64,000 bases of DNA, taken from Desulfurellaceae bacterium bin18. Lineage in GTDB: Bacteria > Desulfobacterota > Binatia > Bin18. The stretch is from assembly GCA_002238415.1 (NCBI GenBank), contig MPMI01000024.1, forward strand, positions 1 to 64,000, given 5' to 3'. The position numbers and the translations under genes were made by a program. The notes below the pieces were generated by a model that was given only the letters and a program-made list of their open reading frames with translations, had not been told where the DNA came from and did not search any database. Positions 16,343 to 24,819 of this stretch are shown here, piece by piece; positions within the stretch are counted from its first letter, which is position 1, and every line of letters starts with the position of its first letter.

Positions 16343-16397
16343 AAAGAGTAAACGCGTCCTCCAATAACATGCAGATGCTGGACGCGTTTATTCTTTT
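16341..16397 (+). repeat. Gene-boundary palindrome, copy 4
   Basis: Arms AAAAGAGTAAACGCGTCC and GGACGCGTTTATTCTTTT. The consensus GTGTCC/GGACAC has become GCGTCC/GGACGC, a compensated change on both arms. It overlaps the yidC stop codon and ends 17 bases before jag. Orientation is plus. The final TTATTCTTTT could allow termination on the plus strand. Confidence 0.95.
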
Positions 16398-16414
16398 CAA
16401 AAAGGAAAGACACC

Positions 16415-17215
16415 ATGAGTGCAGTTGAAGCGGAAGGATCGACTATAGAAGCGGCAGTCGCAACGGCTCTGACCCAACTCAAAGCAGACAGAGATCAGGT
16501 TGAAATAGAAATTCTCACTCAGGCCACAAAGGGCTTCCTCGGTATTGGCGGGAGGAAGGCACGCGTTCGGGCGACACTGAGAAATCCTGTTTCGCTTCAG
16601 GAGCCCGAGCCTGAATCGGAGCCTGCTGCCAGTAGTGACAAAGCTCCTCAGGAGAGAGGGAGAGGAGCGCGACGACGTGCTCCTTCTGGAGAATCCGTCG
16701 CCCAGCCCGTTCCCGTTTCCAAGGAGACCGGAGAAAACGCCTGCCGGGTGCTCTCAGAAACTCTGCGTCTCATGGGCGTGGAGGCCCCCGTCTCACTGGA
16801 TGTCCAAGGGACAGAAGCCGTTATCAATCTTGAGGATACCGTCGATGGCTTACTCATTGGACGTAAGGGACAGACGCTTGATGCGCTAGAATATCTGCTC
16901 AACCGTATGATCGCCCGGGGAGAAGAGGAAGAAGCGCATCTCGTCTTGGACGCCGAGGGCTACCGGGAACGCCGCCGCCAGAGTCTTGAAAGCCTAGCCC
17001 TCCGCTTGAGTGAGCGAGCCAAGCGGCGTCGAAAGACGGTCACGCTGAACCCGCTCAGTCCCCGAGACCGCCGTGTCGTCCATCTGGCGCTTGAGGACGA
17101 CCCCCTGGTTGTGACAAGAAGTATGGGCCGGGGGTATTTCCGCCGTCTCTCCATCGTTCCAGAAGAAGCGGGGAATAATCGCCGGGATCGAGACCGGCGG
17201 CCGTCTCGCTCGTAA
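16415..17215 (+). CDS. jag: RNA-binding protein Jag/KhpB
   Basis: A 266-residue protein with the usual three parts: Jag-N (IEAAVATALTQLKADRDQVE, then KGFLGIGGRKARVRA), an acidic linker, a KH domain (VDGLLIGRKGQTLDALEYLL) and an R3H domain (PLSPRDRRVVHLALEDD, RGYFRRLSIVP). KhpB proteins bind RNA and act in cell division and envelope control. The start ATG 16415 follows AAGGA. It is flanked by palindromes on both sides (copies 4 and 5), in the standard yidC-jag-mnmE order. Confidence 0.94.
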   Translation: MSAVEAEGSTIEAAVATALTQLKADRDQVEIEILTQATKGFLGIGGRKARVRATLRNPVSLQEPEPESEPAASSDKAPQERGRGARRRAPSGESVAQPVPVSKETGENACRVLSETLRLMGVEAPVSLDVQGTEAVINLEDTVDGLLIGRKGQTLDALEYLLNRMIARGEEEEAHLVLDAEGYRERRRQSLESLALRLSERAKRRRKTVTLNPLSPRDRRVVHLALEDDPLVVTRSMGRGYFRRLSIVPEEAGNNRRDRDRRPSRS

Positions 17216-17226
17216 CCCGTGGCGTC

Positions 17227-17278
17227 AAGAGGAAACGTATCAACAGCTTGTGTCTATTGGAGGACATGTTTACTCTTT
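17227..17278 (-). repeat. Gene-boundary palindrome, copy 5
   Basis: AAGAGGAAACGTATCA on the left and GGACATGTTTACTCTTT on the right, with CTATTGGAGG identifying the inverted orientation. This is the least symmetrical of the well-preserved copies: the left arm carries GGAAAC while the right has GTTTAC. It fills the gap between jag and mnmE, and its outer end abuts the GAGGAG ribosome-binding site of mnmE. Confidence 0.88.
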
Positions 17279-17286
17279 GAGGAGTT

Positions 17287-18690
17287 GTGTACGAGCATGA
17301 TACCATTGCTGCTATTGCGACGCCCCCAGGTCAAGGTGGGATCGCCGTTATCCGAGTCAGTGGCGCGGACGCAGAAAGAACACTAAGACAGCTCTTTCTC
17401 CCCAATACGCCGTGGGAAAAACTCCATTCGCACCATTTCTATCTTGGCAAAATTCTGGATCAGCCGGACGGCCAGCCGATTGACCAAGCCGGCCTGGTCC
17501 TGATGCGCGCTCCCCACAGTTATACTGGGGAGCATGTCGCTGAACTGCACCTCCATGGCGGCAGTTTCCTGACGCGTCGGGTATTGGAAACCATCCTCAA
17601 TCAGGGAGTTCGTCCCGCCCAGTCAGGCGAGTTTACAAAACGCGCATTTCTCAACGGTCGCCTCGATCTCATTCAGGCCGAGGCCGTGCTCGATCTCATT
17701 CACGCGAAGAATGAGACGGGTTTACATCTCGCTTGGGAGGACCTATCAGGCCGACTCTCCCAGGCCTGCGCAGCCATTCGAGACCGCCTCATTGCTCAGA
17801 CGGCCTACCTGGAAGCTTTTATCGATTTCCCCGAAGAAGATATCCCTGAACAGGGCCAGCACGAACTCGGCGCGGCTTTCTCTTCAATTCGAGGAGATAT
17901 AGAGGCTCTCGCCGTCACTTTTTCCCAAGGAAAAGTCTATCGAGACGGGCTCAGGACCGCTATCATTGGAAAGCCGAATGTCGGCAAGTCAAGCCTGCTC
18001 AACCTCCTGTCAGGCACAGAGCGGGCCATTGTCACCCGGATCCCTGGGACGACGCGGGATGTGCTTGAGGAAGCCGTAATCGTGAACGATATTCCCCTCG
18101 TCGTGCGCGACACTGCTGGGATTCGTCAGACAACGGATGAGATTGAGAAGATCGGCATTGAGCGTAGCCTGTCCAGCATTGAACAAGCAGAGCTTATTGT
18201 GGCACTCTTCGACCTCTCACGACCGTTTGATGCGGACGACGCCCTCCTCTGTGAAAAAATTACAGGAAAGAAGTGTATCCTGGTGGGGAATAAGAGCGAT
18301 CTTCCTCAAAAATTTGATGCAACCCATTTGGTAGACAATCTGGATATTGAAGCGCCTCGCATTCTTCATATCGCCGCGCTGTATGGTACTGGGATGGACG
18401 ACTTAGGAAACAGAATACAGGAGGTCGCGCTGGGGCAGGGGCGACCTGGGGAATCCGCCACAGGTCCATATAAGGGTGTGATGATTACAAAAATCCGGCA
18501 TAAGGTTGCCCTTGAAAGAGCCGCGGCAAGCGTACAATGTGCGGAGCAGGGGTTGGCGGCGAGCCTCCCCCTTGATCTGGTTGCGGTTGATCTTCGCGCA
18601 AGCCTGGACCATATTGGCGCGATAACGGGCCAGGTCAGCAGTGAGGAGATACTCGACCGCGTGTTTCAAGAGTTCTGTATCGGGAAATAG
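17287..18690 (+). CDS. mnmE: tRNA modification GTPase MnmE
   Basis: With MnmG it installs the cmnm5 group on wobble uridine 34 of tRNAs. The 467 residues contain the folate-binding N-terminal domain (DTIAAIATPPGQGGIAVIRV), the G domain (GKPNVGKSSLLNLL, TRIPGTTRDVLEE, DTAGIR, NKSD) and the C-terminal CIGK with its catalytic cysteine. The start is GTG 17287, only two to three bases after GAGGAG, which is unusually tight. mnmG follows after 10 bases. Confidence 0.97.
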   Translation: MYEHDTIAAIATPPGQGGIAVIRVSGADAERTLRQLFLPNTPWEKLHSHHFYLGKILDQPDGQPIDQAGLVLMRAPHSYTGEHVAELHLHGGSFLTRRVLETILNQGVRPAQSGEFTKRAFLNGRLDLIQAEAVLDLIHAKNETGLHLAWEDLSGRLSQACAAIRDRLIAQTAYLEAFIDFPEEDIPEQGQHELGAAFSSIRGDIEALAVTFSQGKVYRDGLRTAIIGKPNVGKSSLLNLLSGTERAIVTRIPGTTRDVLEEAVIVNDIPLVVRDTAGIRQTTDEIEKIGIERSLSSIEQAELIVALFDLSRPFDADDALLCEKITGKKCILVGNKSDLPQKFDATHLVDNLDIEAPRILHIAALYGTGMDDLGNRIQEVALGQGRPGESATGPYKGVMITKIRHKVALERAAASVQCAEQGLAASLPLDLVAVDLRASLDHIGAITGQVSSEEILDRVFQEFCIGK

Positions 18691-18700
18691 GTGAAGACGC

Positions 18701-20563
18701 ATGGACTACGATGTGATTGTTGTTGGCGCCGGCCACGCCGGGATCGAAGCCGCGCTGGCGGCGGCTCGCCTTGGCAGCAAGACTCTGATGCTGACGCTGA
18801 ACCTGGATCACATCGGTCAGATGTCATGCAATCCGGCTATTGGAGGCATCGGCAAAAGCCATTTGGTACGGGAGATTGATGCGCTGGGTGGGGAGATGGC
18901 CCGCGCCATTGACGAGACAGGCATTCAATTCCGCGTCTTGAACACACGCAAGGGGCCAGCCGTTCGCGCGACGCGCGCGCAAGCAGATAAGGCTCTGTAT
19001 CGGCAGCGTATGAAGAGGGTGGTGGAAACAACCCCGAATCTCACCCTGCGGCAGGGCAGTGTGGAACGCCTTAGGGTCGAGAACGGCAGAGTTAGAGGGG
19101 TCTCCACCCAGATAGGCGAGTCCTTCTCAGCGCAGGCCGTTATTCTGACGACCGGAACCTTTCTGAAGGGTCTCATACACGTTGGCCTCAAAAACTATGC
19201 AGCAGGCAGGGCAGGGGACTTTGCCGTTGAAGGGTTAAGCGGCCACCTAAGCGAACTCGGTTTTCATATTGGCCGGCTCAAAACCGGTACGTGCCCTCGA
19301 TTGGACAAGCGAACAATCAATTACGATATTTTGGAACCGCAATACGGGGATAGCCCTCCACCTGCCTTGTCCTTTTCAACCGAGTCCATCACCCAGGAAC
19401 AGTTGCCGTGTCATATAACGTATACGAATGAGAAAACGCACCAAGCCATTACCGCAGGACTCGACCGCTCACCCCTGTACTCCGGTGTGATTGAAGGCAG
19501 AGGGCCGCGCTATTGTCCATCGATTGAGGATAAAGTCATTCGCTTCAAAGAGAAGCCTCGCCACCAGATTTTTCTCGAACCGGAGGGGCGGGACACGGTC
19601 GAAGTGTATCCAAACGGCCTTTCTACAAGTCTGCCCCTGGATGTACAGCTCGCCATGGTCCGTTCAATACAAGGGTTAGAGGACGCAGAAATCATGCGTC
19701 CCGGCTATGCCATTGAATATGACTATGCCGACCCGACCCAGATCACGCCGACTTTAGAAGCAAAACTGGTATCGGGCCTCTACTTCGCTGGCCAGATTAA
19801 CGGGACAACCGGCTATGAGGAGGCAGCGGCACAGGGAATGATGGCCGGGATTAACGCTACATTGAAAGTTTGGGGCGATAGCCCCTTAATTTTTTCCCGA
19901 GATCAGGCCTATATCGGTGTTCTCATAGACGATTTAGTCACAAAAGGGGTGGGAGGAGAGCCCTACCGGATGTTTACTTCTCGGGCTGAGCATCGGCTGT
20001 TACTGCGGGAAGACAACGCAGATGTGAGGCTGAGCGCATTCGGACGTGGAATCGGGCTCATCGATGCAAGATCGGCCGAGCGGACACTGAGGAAAAAAGA
20101 AGACATTGCCCAGGAGGTCCAACGTCTGGAGGATACGGTACTGACCCCAAACGACGTGGTGAATACCCACTTATCTGCTTTGGGCACGGCAGAGATAAAG
20201 ACGCCGACATCGCTGGCGAAATTACTCCGCCGGCCTGAGTTGTCCTTCGGAGATATCCAGTCCCTCAGCCCAGCGCCTACGCCCCTCTACACAGGAGTCG
20301 GGGCCGAAGTGGAGATAGAGGTGAAGTATGCAGGCTATATACGCCGTCAGGAAGAAGGGGTAAGCAGGGTCCGACACATGGAAGAGGCCCTTATTCCGAA
20401 TGAGATTGACTATACGGGTGTCCAGGGTCTCTCAAACGAAGTCAAAGAAAAACTCCTGACATTGCGCCCCCGCTCACTGGGTCAGGCGTCGCGTATCCCT
20501 GGGGTGACGCCCGCCGCCGTATCTTTGCTGGCCATTCATCTGAAACGCACTGGGACCGCCTGA
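18701..20563 (+). CDS. mnmG: tRNA uridine-5-carboxymethylaminomethyl modification enzyme MnmG
   Basis: The FAD-dependent partner of MnmE. The 620-residue protein starts [20 protein letters not shown] (dinucleotide-binding motif), then [20 protein letters not shown], the conserved [10 protein letters not shown] and [20 protein letters not shown]; the C-terminal domain has [10 protein letters not shown], involved in MnmE contact. It forms a tight operon with mnmE and rsmG; the rsmG start is within four bases of its stop. Confidence 0.98.
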   Translation: MDYDVIVVGAGHAGIEAALAAARLGSKTLMLTLNLDHIGQMSCNPAIGGIGKSHLVREIDALGGEMARAIDETGIQFRVLNTRKGPAVRATRAQADKALYRQRMKRVVETTPNLTLRQGSVERLRVENGRVRGVSTQIGESFSAQAVILTTGTFLKGLIHVGLKNYAAGRAGDFAVEGLSGHLSELGFHIGRLKTGTCPRLDKRTINYDILEPQYGDSPPPALSFSTESITQEQLPCHITYTNEKTHQAITAGLDRSPLYSGVIEGRGPRYCPSIEDKVIRFKEKPRHQIFLEPEGRDTVEVYPNGLSTSLPLDVQLAMVRSIQGLEDAEIMRPGYAIEYDYADPTQITPTLEAKLVSGLYFAGQINGTTGYEEAAAQGMMAGINATLKVWGDSPLIFSRDQAYIGVLIDDLVTKGVGGEPYRMFTSRAEHRLLLREDNADVRLSAFGRGIGLIDARSAERTLRKKEDIAQEVQRLEDTVLTPNDVVNTHLSALGTAEIKTPTSLAKLLRRPELSFGDIQSLSPAPTPLYTGVGAEVEIEVKYAGYIRRQEEGVSRVRHMEEALIPNEIDYTGVQGLSNEVKEKLLTLRPRSLGQASRIPGVTPAAVSLLAIHLKRTGTA

Positions 20564-20566
20564 TTG

Positions 20567-21235
20567 ATGGATAAAGAGACCATTTCTCTCTTAGAGTGGG
20601 GCGCGGAAGCGTTACACATATCGCTTTCTCCCCAGGCGTTCCGCACTTTATTCCTGTACATAGACGAACTTCAACGCTGGTCTCAGGTCTTCAATCTCGT
20701 CGGCCGGCATGACGCAAAAACCATTATTCGGAAGCATATTCTCGACTCTCTCGCCTTTTCGCACATTCTTCCGTGGCAGGGCGTTTTTGCCGACCTTGGG
20801 AGTGGAGCCGGGTTTCCGGGATTCCTACTTGCCGTCGCCGGACCGGAACGGGAGGTTTTTCTCATTGAGGCACGAAGAAAAAGAGCAAACTTTCTGAAAC
20901 AGGCCACCAGGAAGACAGGCGTAGAGAATATACGCGTGTTTGAAGGACGAGCCGAAGAATTCGCACAACAGGATAGGAGGCCCACTTGGTTCGATACCGT
21001 TGTCACACGGGCAACCTGGGATATTGCGCACTTTCTGAGCCTCTCCTTTCCGATTGTGAAGGAAGGGGGCTATGCAGTAGCAATGCGAGGTCCCCACAAG
21101 AATGGCGGTGGAGCAGCCGGAGAAAATCACCCCTCTCATGGTGGCTTCACCCAGAAGGCCCTGGGTGAATACCGCCTCCCCTTTGGTGAAGGAGACAGAT
21201 ATGCCCTCTTTTTCAGAAAGAAATGTTTCACGTGA
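20567..21235 (+). CDS. rsmG: 16S rRNA (guanine-527-N7)-methyltransferase
   Basis: It methylates G527 of 16S rRNA using SAM. The family is shown by DELQRWSQVFNLVGRHDAKT, ADLGSGAGFPGFLLAVAGPE, LIEARRKRANFL and VVTRATWD in 222 residues. ATG 20567 is preferred over the overlapping TTG 20564. The last three codons and the stop (TGT TTC ACG TGA) are part of the first parS site, so the protein ends in CFT because of a partition site. Confidence 0.95.
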   Translation: MDKETISLLEWGAEALHISLSPQAFRTLFLYIDELQRWSQVFNLVGRHDAKTIIRKHILDSLAFSHILPWQGVFADLGSGAGFPGFLLAVAGPEREVFLIEARRKRANFLKQATRKTGVENIRVFEGRAEEFAQQDRRPTWFDTVVTRATWDIAHFLSLSFPIVKEGGYAVAMRGPHKNGGGAAGENHPSHGGFTQKALGEYRLPFGEGDRYALFFRKKCFT

Positions 21236-21239
21236 CACA
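21224..21239. promoter_or_regulatory. parS centromere site 1
   Basis: TGTTTCACGTGACACA matches the chromosomal parS consensus TGTTTCACGTGAAACA at 15 of 16 positions. It overlaps the 3' end and stop codon of rsmG. ParB from the nearby parB should bind here and spread. This is the usual parS position close to parAB. Confidence 0.93.
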
Positions 21240-21250
21240 TTTATCCGTCA

Positions 21251-21266
21251 TGTTTCACGTGACACA
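21251..21266. promoter_or_regulatory. parS centromere site 2
   Basis: A second TGTTTCACGTGACACA, identical to site 1 including the single deviation from consensus, 27 bases further on and 54 bases before the parA start. Identical off-consensus bases in both suggest either a local duplication or a lineage-specific consensus. Confidence 0.93.
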
Positions 21267-21319
21267 GGGCTCAACCCTTTCCTCCAGACGCTCTGCAATC
21301 TTCCCTTGCTTCCGGTAAT

Positions 21320-22216
21320 GTGCTACTGAATCCTGTGGCCAGGACCATTTGTATAGCGAATCGGAAGGGCGGGGTTGGGAAGACCACGACTGCTATCAAC
21401 CTTTCGGCTGCCATAGGTATCTCTGGAGCAAAAACCCTCCTTATTGACTGTGATCCTCAGGGGAATGCCTCCAGTGGTGTGGGGGTGCGTCTTGGCGAGG
21501 ATACGGCGACCGTTTATCAGCTCCTCCTCGGGGAGTGTACGCTCCAGGAGGCTGTTCAAAAGACAGCCATTGAAAAGCTTGACATTCTGCCCGCCAATCA
21601 TGACCTGATAGGAGCGGAAGTTGAACTCCTCAACATCGAAGACAGAGAATACCGTCTGCGGACTCTTATTCGGCAATATGGCGCGGCCTATCGCTATATC
21701 TTTCTCGATTGTCCACCCTCGCTCGGGCTGCTCACCGTGAATTCTCTGACCGCGGCCGATAGCGTCCTCATCCCTCTCCAGTGCGAATACTACGCCCTTG
21801 AGGGGCTGCGGTCCCTGATAGAGACACTCGACATCATTCGCGAGAGACTCAATCCGGACCTTACCATTGAAGGGCTCTTGCTGACGATGTTCGACGCGCG
21901 CAATCGACTCTGTCACCAAGTCGCCGAAGAAATACGGGAATTCTTTCCGCAGTACGTCTTTGAATCGATTATCCCCCGGAATGTCCGATTAAGTGAGAGC
22001 CCCAGCCACGGTCTGCCTGTTTTATTATACGATCCATCTTGCCGGGGCGCGAAGAGTTATGTGGACCTTGCTCAGGAGTTGCTCAGACGAGAGCCCGAAG
22101 AGTGGATTCGTGCGGAGAGAGATTTTGGTTCTACACCAACGGTTGCAGCAACACCAGATACTCACACAGCGATGAGCGTCCGCTCACTGGGAGAGGAAGA
22201 GGGTGGTGAAGGATGA
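21320..22216 (+). CDS. parA: Chromosome partitioning ATPase ParA/Soj
   Basis: A deviant Walker ATPase that moves ParB-parS complexes. ICIANRKGGVGKTTTAINLS holds the Walker A box; LLIDCDPQGNASSGVG and FLDCPPSLGLLTVN follow. The C-terminal part includes PRNVRLSESPSHGLPVLLYD, standard for Soj. 298 residues from GTG 21320; a GTG at 21338 is an alternative. Two parS sites lie just upstream and may allow ParB to influence the promoter. The stop overlaps the parB start by four bases. Confidence 0.97.
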   Translation: MLLNPVARTICIANRKGGVGKTTTAINLSAAIGISGAKTLLIDCDPQGNASSGVGVRLGEDTATVYQLLLGECTLQEAVQKTAIEKLDILPANHDLIGAEVELLNIEDREYRLRTLIRQYGAAYRYIFLDCPPSLGLLTVNSLTAADSVLIPLQCEYYALEGLRSLIETLDIIRERLNPDLTIEGLLLTMFDARNRLCHQVAEEIREFFPQYVFESIIPRNVRLSESPSHGLPVLLYDPSCRGAKSYVDLAQELLRREPEEWIRAERDFGSTPTVAATPDTHTAMSVRSLGEEEGGEG

Positions 22217-23100
22217 GTGACGTTGCCGTACACGTCAAAAGGCGTTCCCTTGGCAGAGGTTTGAGTGCCCTTATCCCTAAGGGGACGTCGCTCGATACTC
22301 CGGCTGAGCGTCAGGTTCCCATTTCCGAAATACGCCCGAATCCAAGGCAGCCGAGACGCTATTTTAATGAAGCTAAGATTGCGGAACTCTCAGAATCCAT
22401 CCGTAACCAGGGCATTCTGCAACCACTCGTGGTCAGGAAAATATCGCAGGGATATGAGTTAATCCTTGGGGAAAGACGGTTCCGGGCAGCGCAGCGTGCT
22501 CAACTCGAACGCGTTCCAGTGATCGTTAAGGAGGTCAGCGACGCGGAAAGTCTCGAGATGGCGCTGGTCGAAAATATTCAGCGCGAGGAACTCACCCCAA
22601 TAGAGGAGGCGCTGGCGTATCGACAGCTTATGGAAGAGTTTCATCTCACTCAGGAGCAGGTTGCGCAGCGTGTGGGCAAAAGCCGGCCTGTCGTGACCAA
22701 TCTCCTGCGCGTTTTGAATCTGCCCGAGGAAATAAAACAGAACGTTGATAAAGGGGCACTCACTGTTGGCCATGCGCGCGCCCTGCTCGCGCTGAATATG
22801 CCAGAGCAGCAACTGGAAATGGCCCGCCGTATTATGGAGCAGGGCCTCTCCGTACGCGCAACAGAAACACTCGTGTCACAGTCCAATGTGATCGAGGGAC
22901 CACTAATTGAGTCATCCGCTCCGGAAGAGCCTACGCTGATACAAAGGACGGATGTGTACCTGAAGGCAGTTGAAGAAGACCTGGTCCGTGCCCTGGGAAC
23001 CAAAGTCAGACTCGTCTCTCGGAAAAAGGGGGGAAAGATAGAAATTGAATATTATTCCAATGAGGAACTAGAGGGGCTTGTACAGCACTTAAAAGGATGA
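22213..23100 (+). CDS. parB: Chromosome partitioning protein ParB/Spo0J
   Basis: The CTPase clamp that loads at parS. GRGLSALIPKG near the N-terminus is the ParA-stimulating region; IRPNPRQPRRYF and LGERRFRAAQRA form the CTP-binding boxes; VENIQREELTPIEEALAY precedes the helix-turn-helix (LTQEQVAQRVGKSRPVVTNL). The C-terminal dimerisation part follows. 295 residues, translationally coupled to parA through ATGA. It is followed after about 120 bases by the atp genes. Confidence 0.97.
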   Translation: MSDVAVHVKRRSLGRGLSALIPKGTSLDTPAERQVPISEIRPNPRQPRRYFNEAKIAELSESIRNQGILQPLVVRKISQGYELILGERRFRAAQRAQLERVPVIVKEVSDAESLEMALVENIQREELTPIEEALAYRQLMEEFHLTQEQVAQRVGKSRPVVTNLLRVLNLPEEIKQNVDKGALTVGHARALLALNMPEQQLEMARRIMEQGLSVRATETLVSQSNVIEGPLIESSAPEEPTLIQRTDVYLKAVEEDLVRALGTKVRLVSRKKGGKIEIEYYSNEELEGLVQHLKG

Positions 23101-23218
23101 AAAGAAAAGGGGCGCAAAGAAAAGGGAAGCTGGGAGAAGCAGTACTCCTCCCTGTTCCCGCTAGAGCATTTGATCAAGTTTTTACTCTGAGTTTCTATCG
23201 AGAGGAGACCTCTCTTCG

Positions 23219-23653
23219 GTGCTTTCTTTCCCGCCAGACTGGACTTTTATAGCCCAAATCATTCTTTTTCTTATTGTTTGGGTCTGCTTACGCCGCTTCC
23301 TGTTCGAGCCCAATCTTGCGGTACTCAAAACGCGGGCGCAGCGAACGGAAGGGGCCATGCGAGAAGCAGTCACGGTCAAAGCAGAAGCCGAGGCCATGGA
23401 CGAACAATATCAGACCCGCCTCGCCACCTCCCGAGCGGAAGCCAGACAGCGTGTCGACGCTATCTATAAAGATGCGGAAGACCAAGCCCGCTCAGTTGTT
23501 GAGTCAGCCCGGAAAGAAGCCGAACAATCCATTGCCAACGTCCGCGCCAGCCTCTCTGAGGATATCCAGCGCACACGCCAGAGCCTTGAAGCCCAGGTTG
23601 GGAATTTTGCCGATGAAATAAGCGAGAAACTCCTGGAAAGACCCCTCTCCTAG
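23219..23653 (+). CDS. atpX: ATP synthase F0 subunit b' (first b-type subunit)
   Basis: One of two tandem b-type stator subunits. A single N-terminal membrane helix (FIAQIILFLIVWVCLRRFLF, then EPNLAVLKTRA) is followed by a long charged coiled coil to residue 144. The start is GTG 23219, with AGAGGAG eleven bases upstream. The gene opens the atpX-F-H-A-G-D-C cluster. A heterodimeric b/b' stator is known in cyanobacteria, alphaproteobacteria and deltaproteobacteria-like groups. The name b' follows its shorter length and position. Confidence 0.88.
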   Translation: MLSFPPDWTFIAQIILFLIVWVCLRRFLFEPNLAVLKTRAQRTEGAMREAVTVKAEAEAMDEQYQTRLATSRAEARQRVDAIYKDAEDQARSVVESARKEAEQSIANVRASLSEDIQRTRQSLEAQVGNFADEISEKLLERPLS

Positions 23654-23655
23654 TT

Positions 23656-24255
23656 ATGGTACAACTGATACTCCCGCTCCTGGGTGTCACCCTCAGCAGC
23701 CTTCTTCTCTCCCTTTCCTGTTCCGGGCTGGCGTGGGCTGCGAGTGACGCGCATGGGGGCGGTTCTGCTCTCCTTACCTTAGGCTTTTTCGGCATCAATT
23801 TTCTTATTTTTGCCTTTGTCATCCGGAGATTCACCCGAGACCTTATTCGACGCAAGCTCAAAGAGCGGCACGAGACGGTTGTCCGAGCGCTTGAGGAAGC
23901 CAAGAAGGCCAAAGAAGAGGCGGATACACTGCGCCAGGAGTATGACACCAAGCTGGCCAACCTCGCCGCCGAGGAAGAGCAATTACGGAGTCAAGCCGTT
24001 GAGGCAGCCGAACGCGAGCGCCTGCGCCTGCTGGAAGAGGCCCAACAGATGGCGGAAAGGGCGAAAACCGAGGTGCAACTCATCGCTCAACGTGAGGTCG
24101 AGGAGGCGCGGCGGCTCCTTCGCCGAGAAGTCGCAACCCAGGCGGTCAGGATTGCGACCGCACTGATCCAAAAAAACGTGACGAGAGATGATAATCGCCG
24201 ACTCGTAGCACAACTAGTCCAAGAGGTGGGGAGTGCCGAGAACACAGGCAGCTAG
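23656..24255 (+). CDS. atpF: ATP synthase F0 subunit b with leader-like N-terminus
   Basis: The 199-residue protein begins with a signal-peptide-like stretch (LILPLLGVTLSSLLLSLSCS ending GLAWAASDA), then the membrane helix LLTLGFFGINFLIFAFVIRR and a long coiled coil rich in E, A, R and K. The C-terminus (QAVRIATALIQKNV) is typical of b subunits contacting delta. It starts two bases after atpX ends and overlaps atpH by 23 bases. The extra N-terminal hydrophobic segment is shared in style with the leader of atpE in the other cluster. Confidence 0.92.
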   Translation: MVQLILPLLGVTLSSLLLSLSCSGLAWAASDAHGGGSALLTLGFFGINFLIFAFVIRRFTRDLIRRKLKERHETVVRALEEAKKAKEEADTLRQEYDTKLANLAAEEEQLRSQAVEAAERERLRLLEEAQQMAERAKTEVQLIAQREVEEARRLLRREVATQAVRIATALIQKNVTRDDNRRLVAQLVQEVGSAENTGS

Positions 24256-24775
24256 ACGGTATGCCAAAGCCCTCCTGAGTCTCGCCCAAGAGCAAGCAGA
24301 GGGAGCAACCATCGGAGCTCAGCTCGGTCAGATCGCCGAGTTCTTTACTGACCCGGAGTTGGCAAAAATACTCGCGCTTCCGGCGCTGCCGGTCGGCGTT
24401 CGCCAAGATATCGTGGCCCAGTTGGTCACCCAAGGCTCTCTCCATGAGCTTGTCGAGAAGTTTCTGCGCGTCCTTGCGGACAATGATCGACTCCGGGACA
24501 TCGGCGCGATTAACGCAGCCTACCAACAACAGCTTGATAAAGCGCTCGGGCGGGTTCGTGCCCAGGTTCGCTCGGCGGCCGAGCTGGCAGAAGAGGAAAA
24601 GCAGCTTATCGCCAATACGTTCAGCCAACTCACGCACAAGACGGTCGAGCCAAGCTTTGAGACAGACGCGACCCTCTTAGGTGGCGTCGTCGTTGAGGTT
24701 GAGGGTCGAGTGTATGATGCCAGCCTCAAAACACAGCTTGCCCGGCTCGGCGATCAATTGGCACGACAGATATAA
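24233..24775 (+). CDS. atpH: ATP synthase F1 subunit delta
   Basis: The subunit linking the stator b subunits to the alpha3beta3 head. The 180 residues start RTQAARRYAKALLSLAQEQA and carry LVEKFLRVLADNDRLRDIGA and the conserved C-terminal block DATLLGGVVVEVEGRVYDAS plus LARLGDQL. The start is GTG 24233, preceded by AAGAGGTGGGGA, inside the end of atpF. atpA follows after 44 bases. Confidence 0.95.
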   Translation: MPRTQAARRYAKALLSLAQEQAEGATIGAQLGQIAEFFTDPELAKILALPALPVGVRQDIVAQLVTQGSLHELVEKFLRVLADNDRLRDIGAINAAYQQQLDKALGRVRAQVRSAAELAEEEKQLIANTFSQLTHKTVEPSFETDATLLGGVVVEVEGRVYDASLKTQLARLGDQLARQI

Positions 24776-24819
24776 GTATATGAATTTTAAAGAGAACCAG
24801 GTGTATTCGAGAGGGACGA

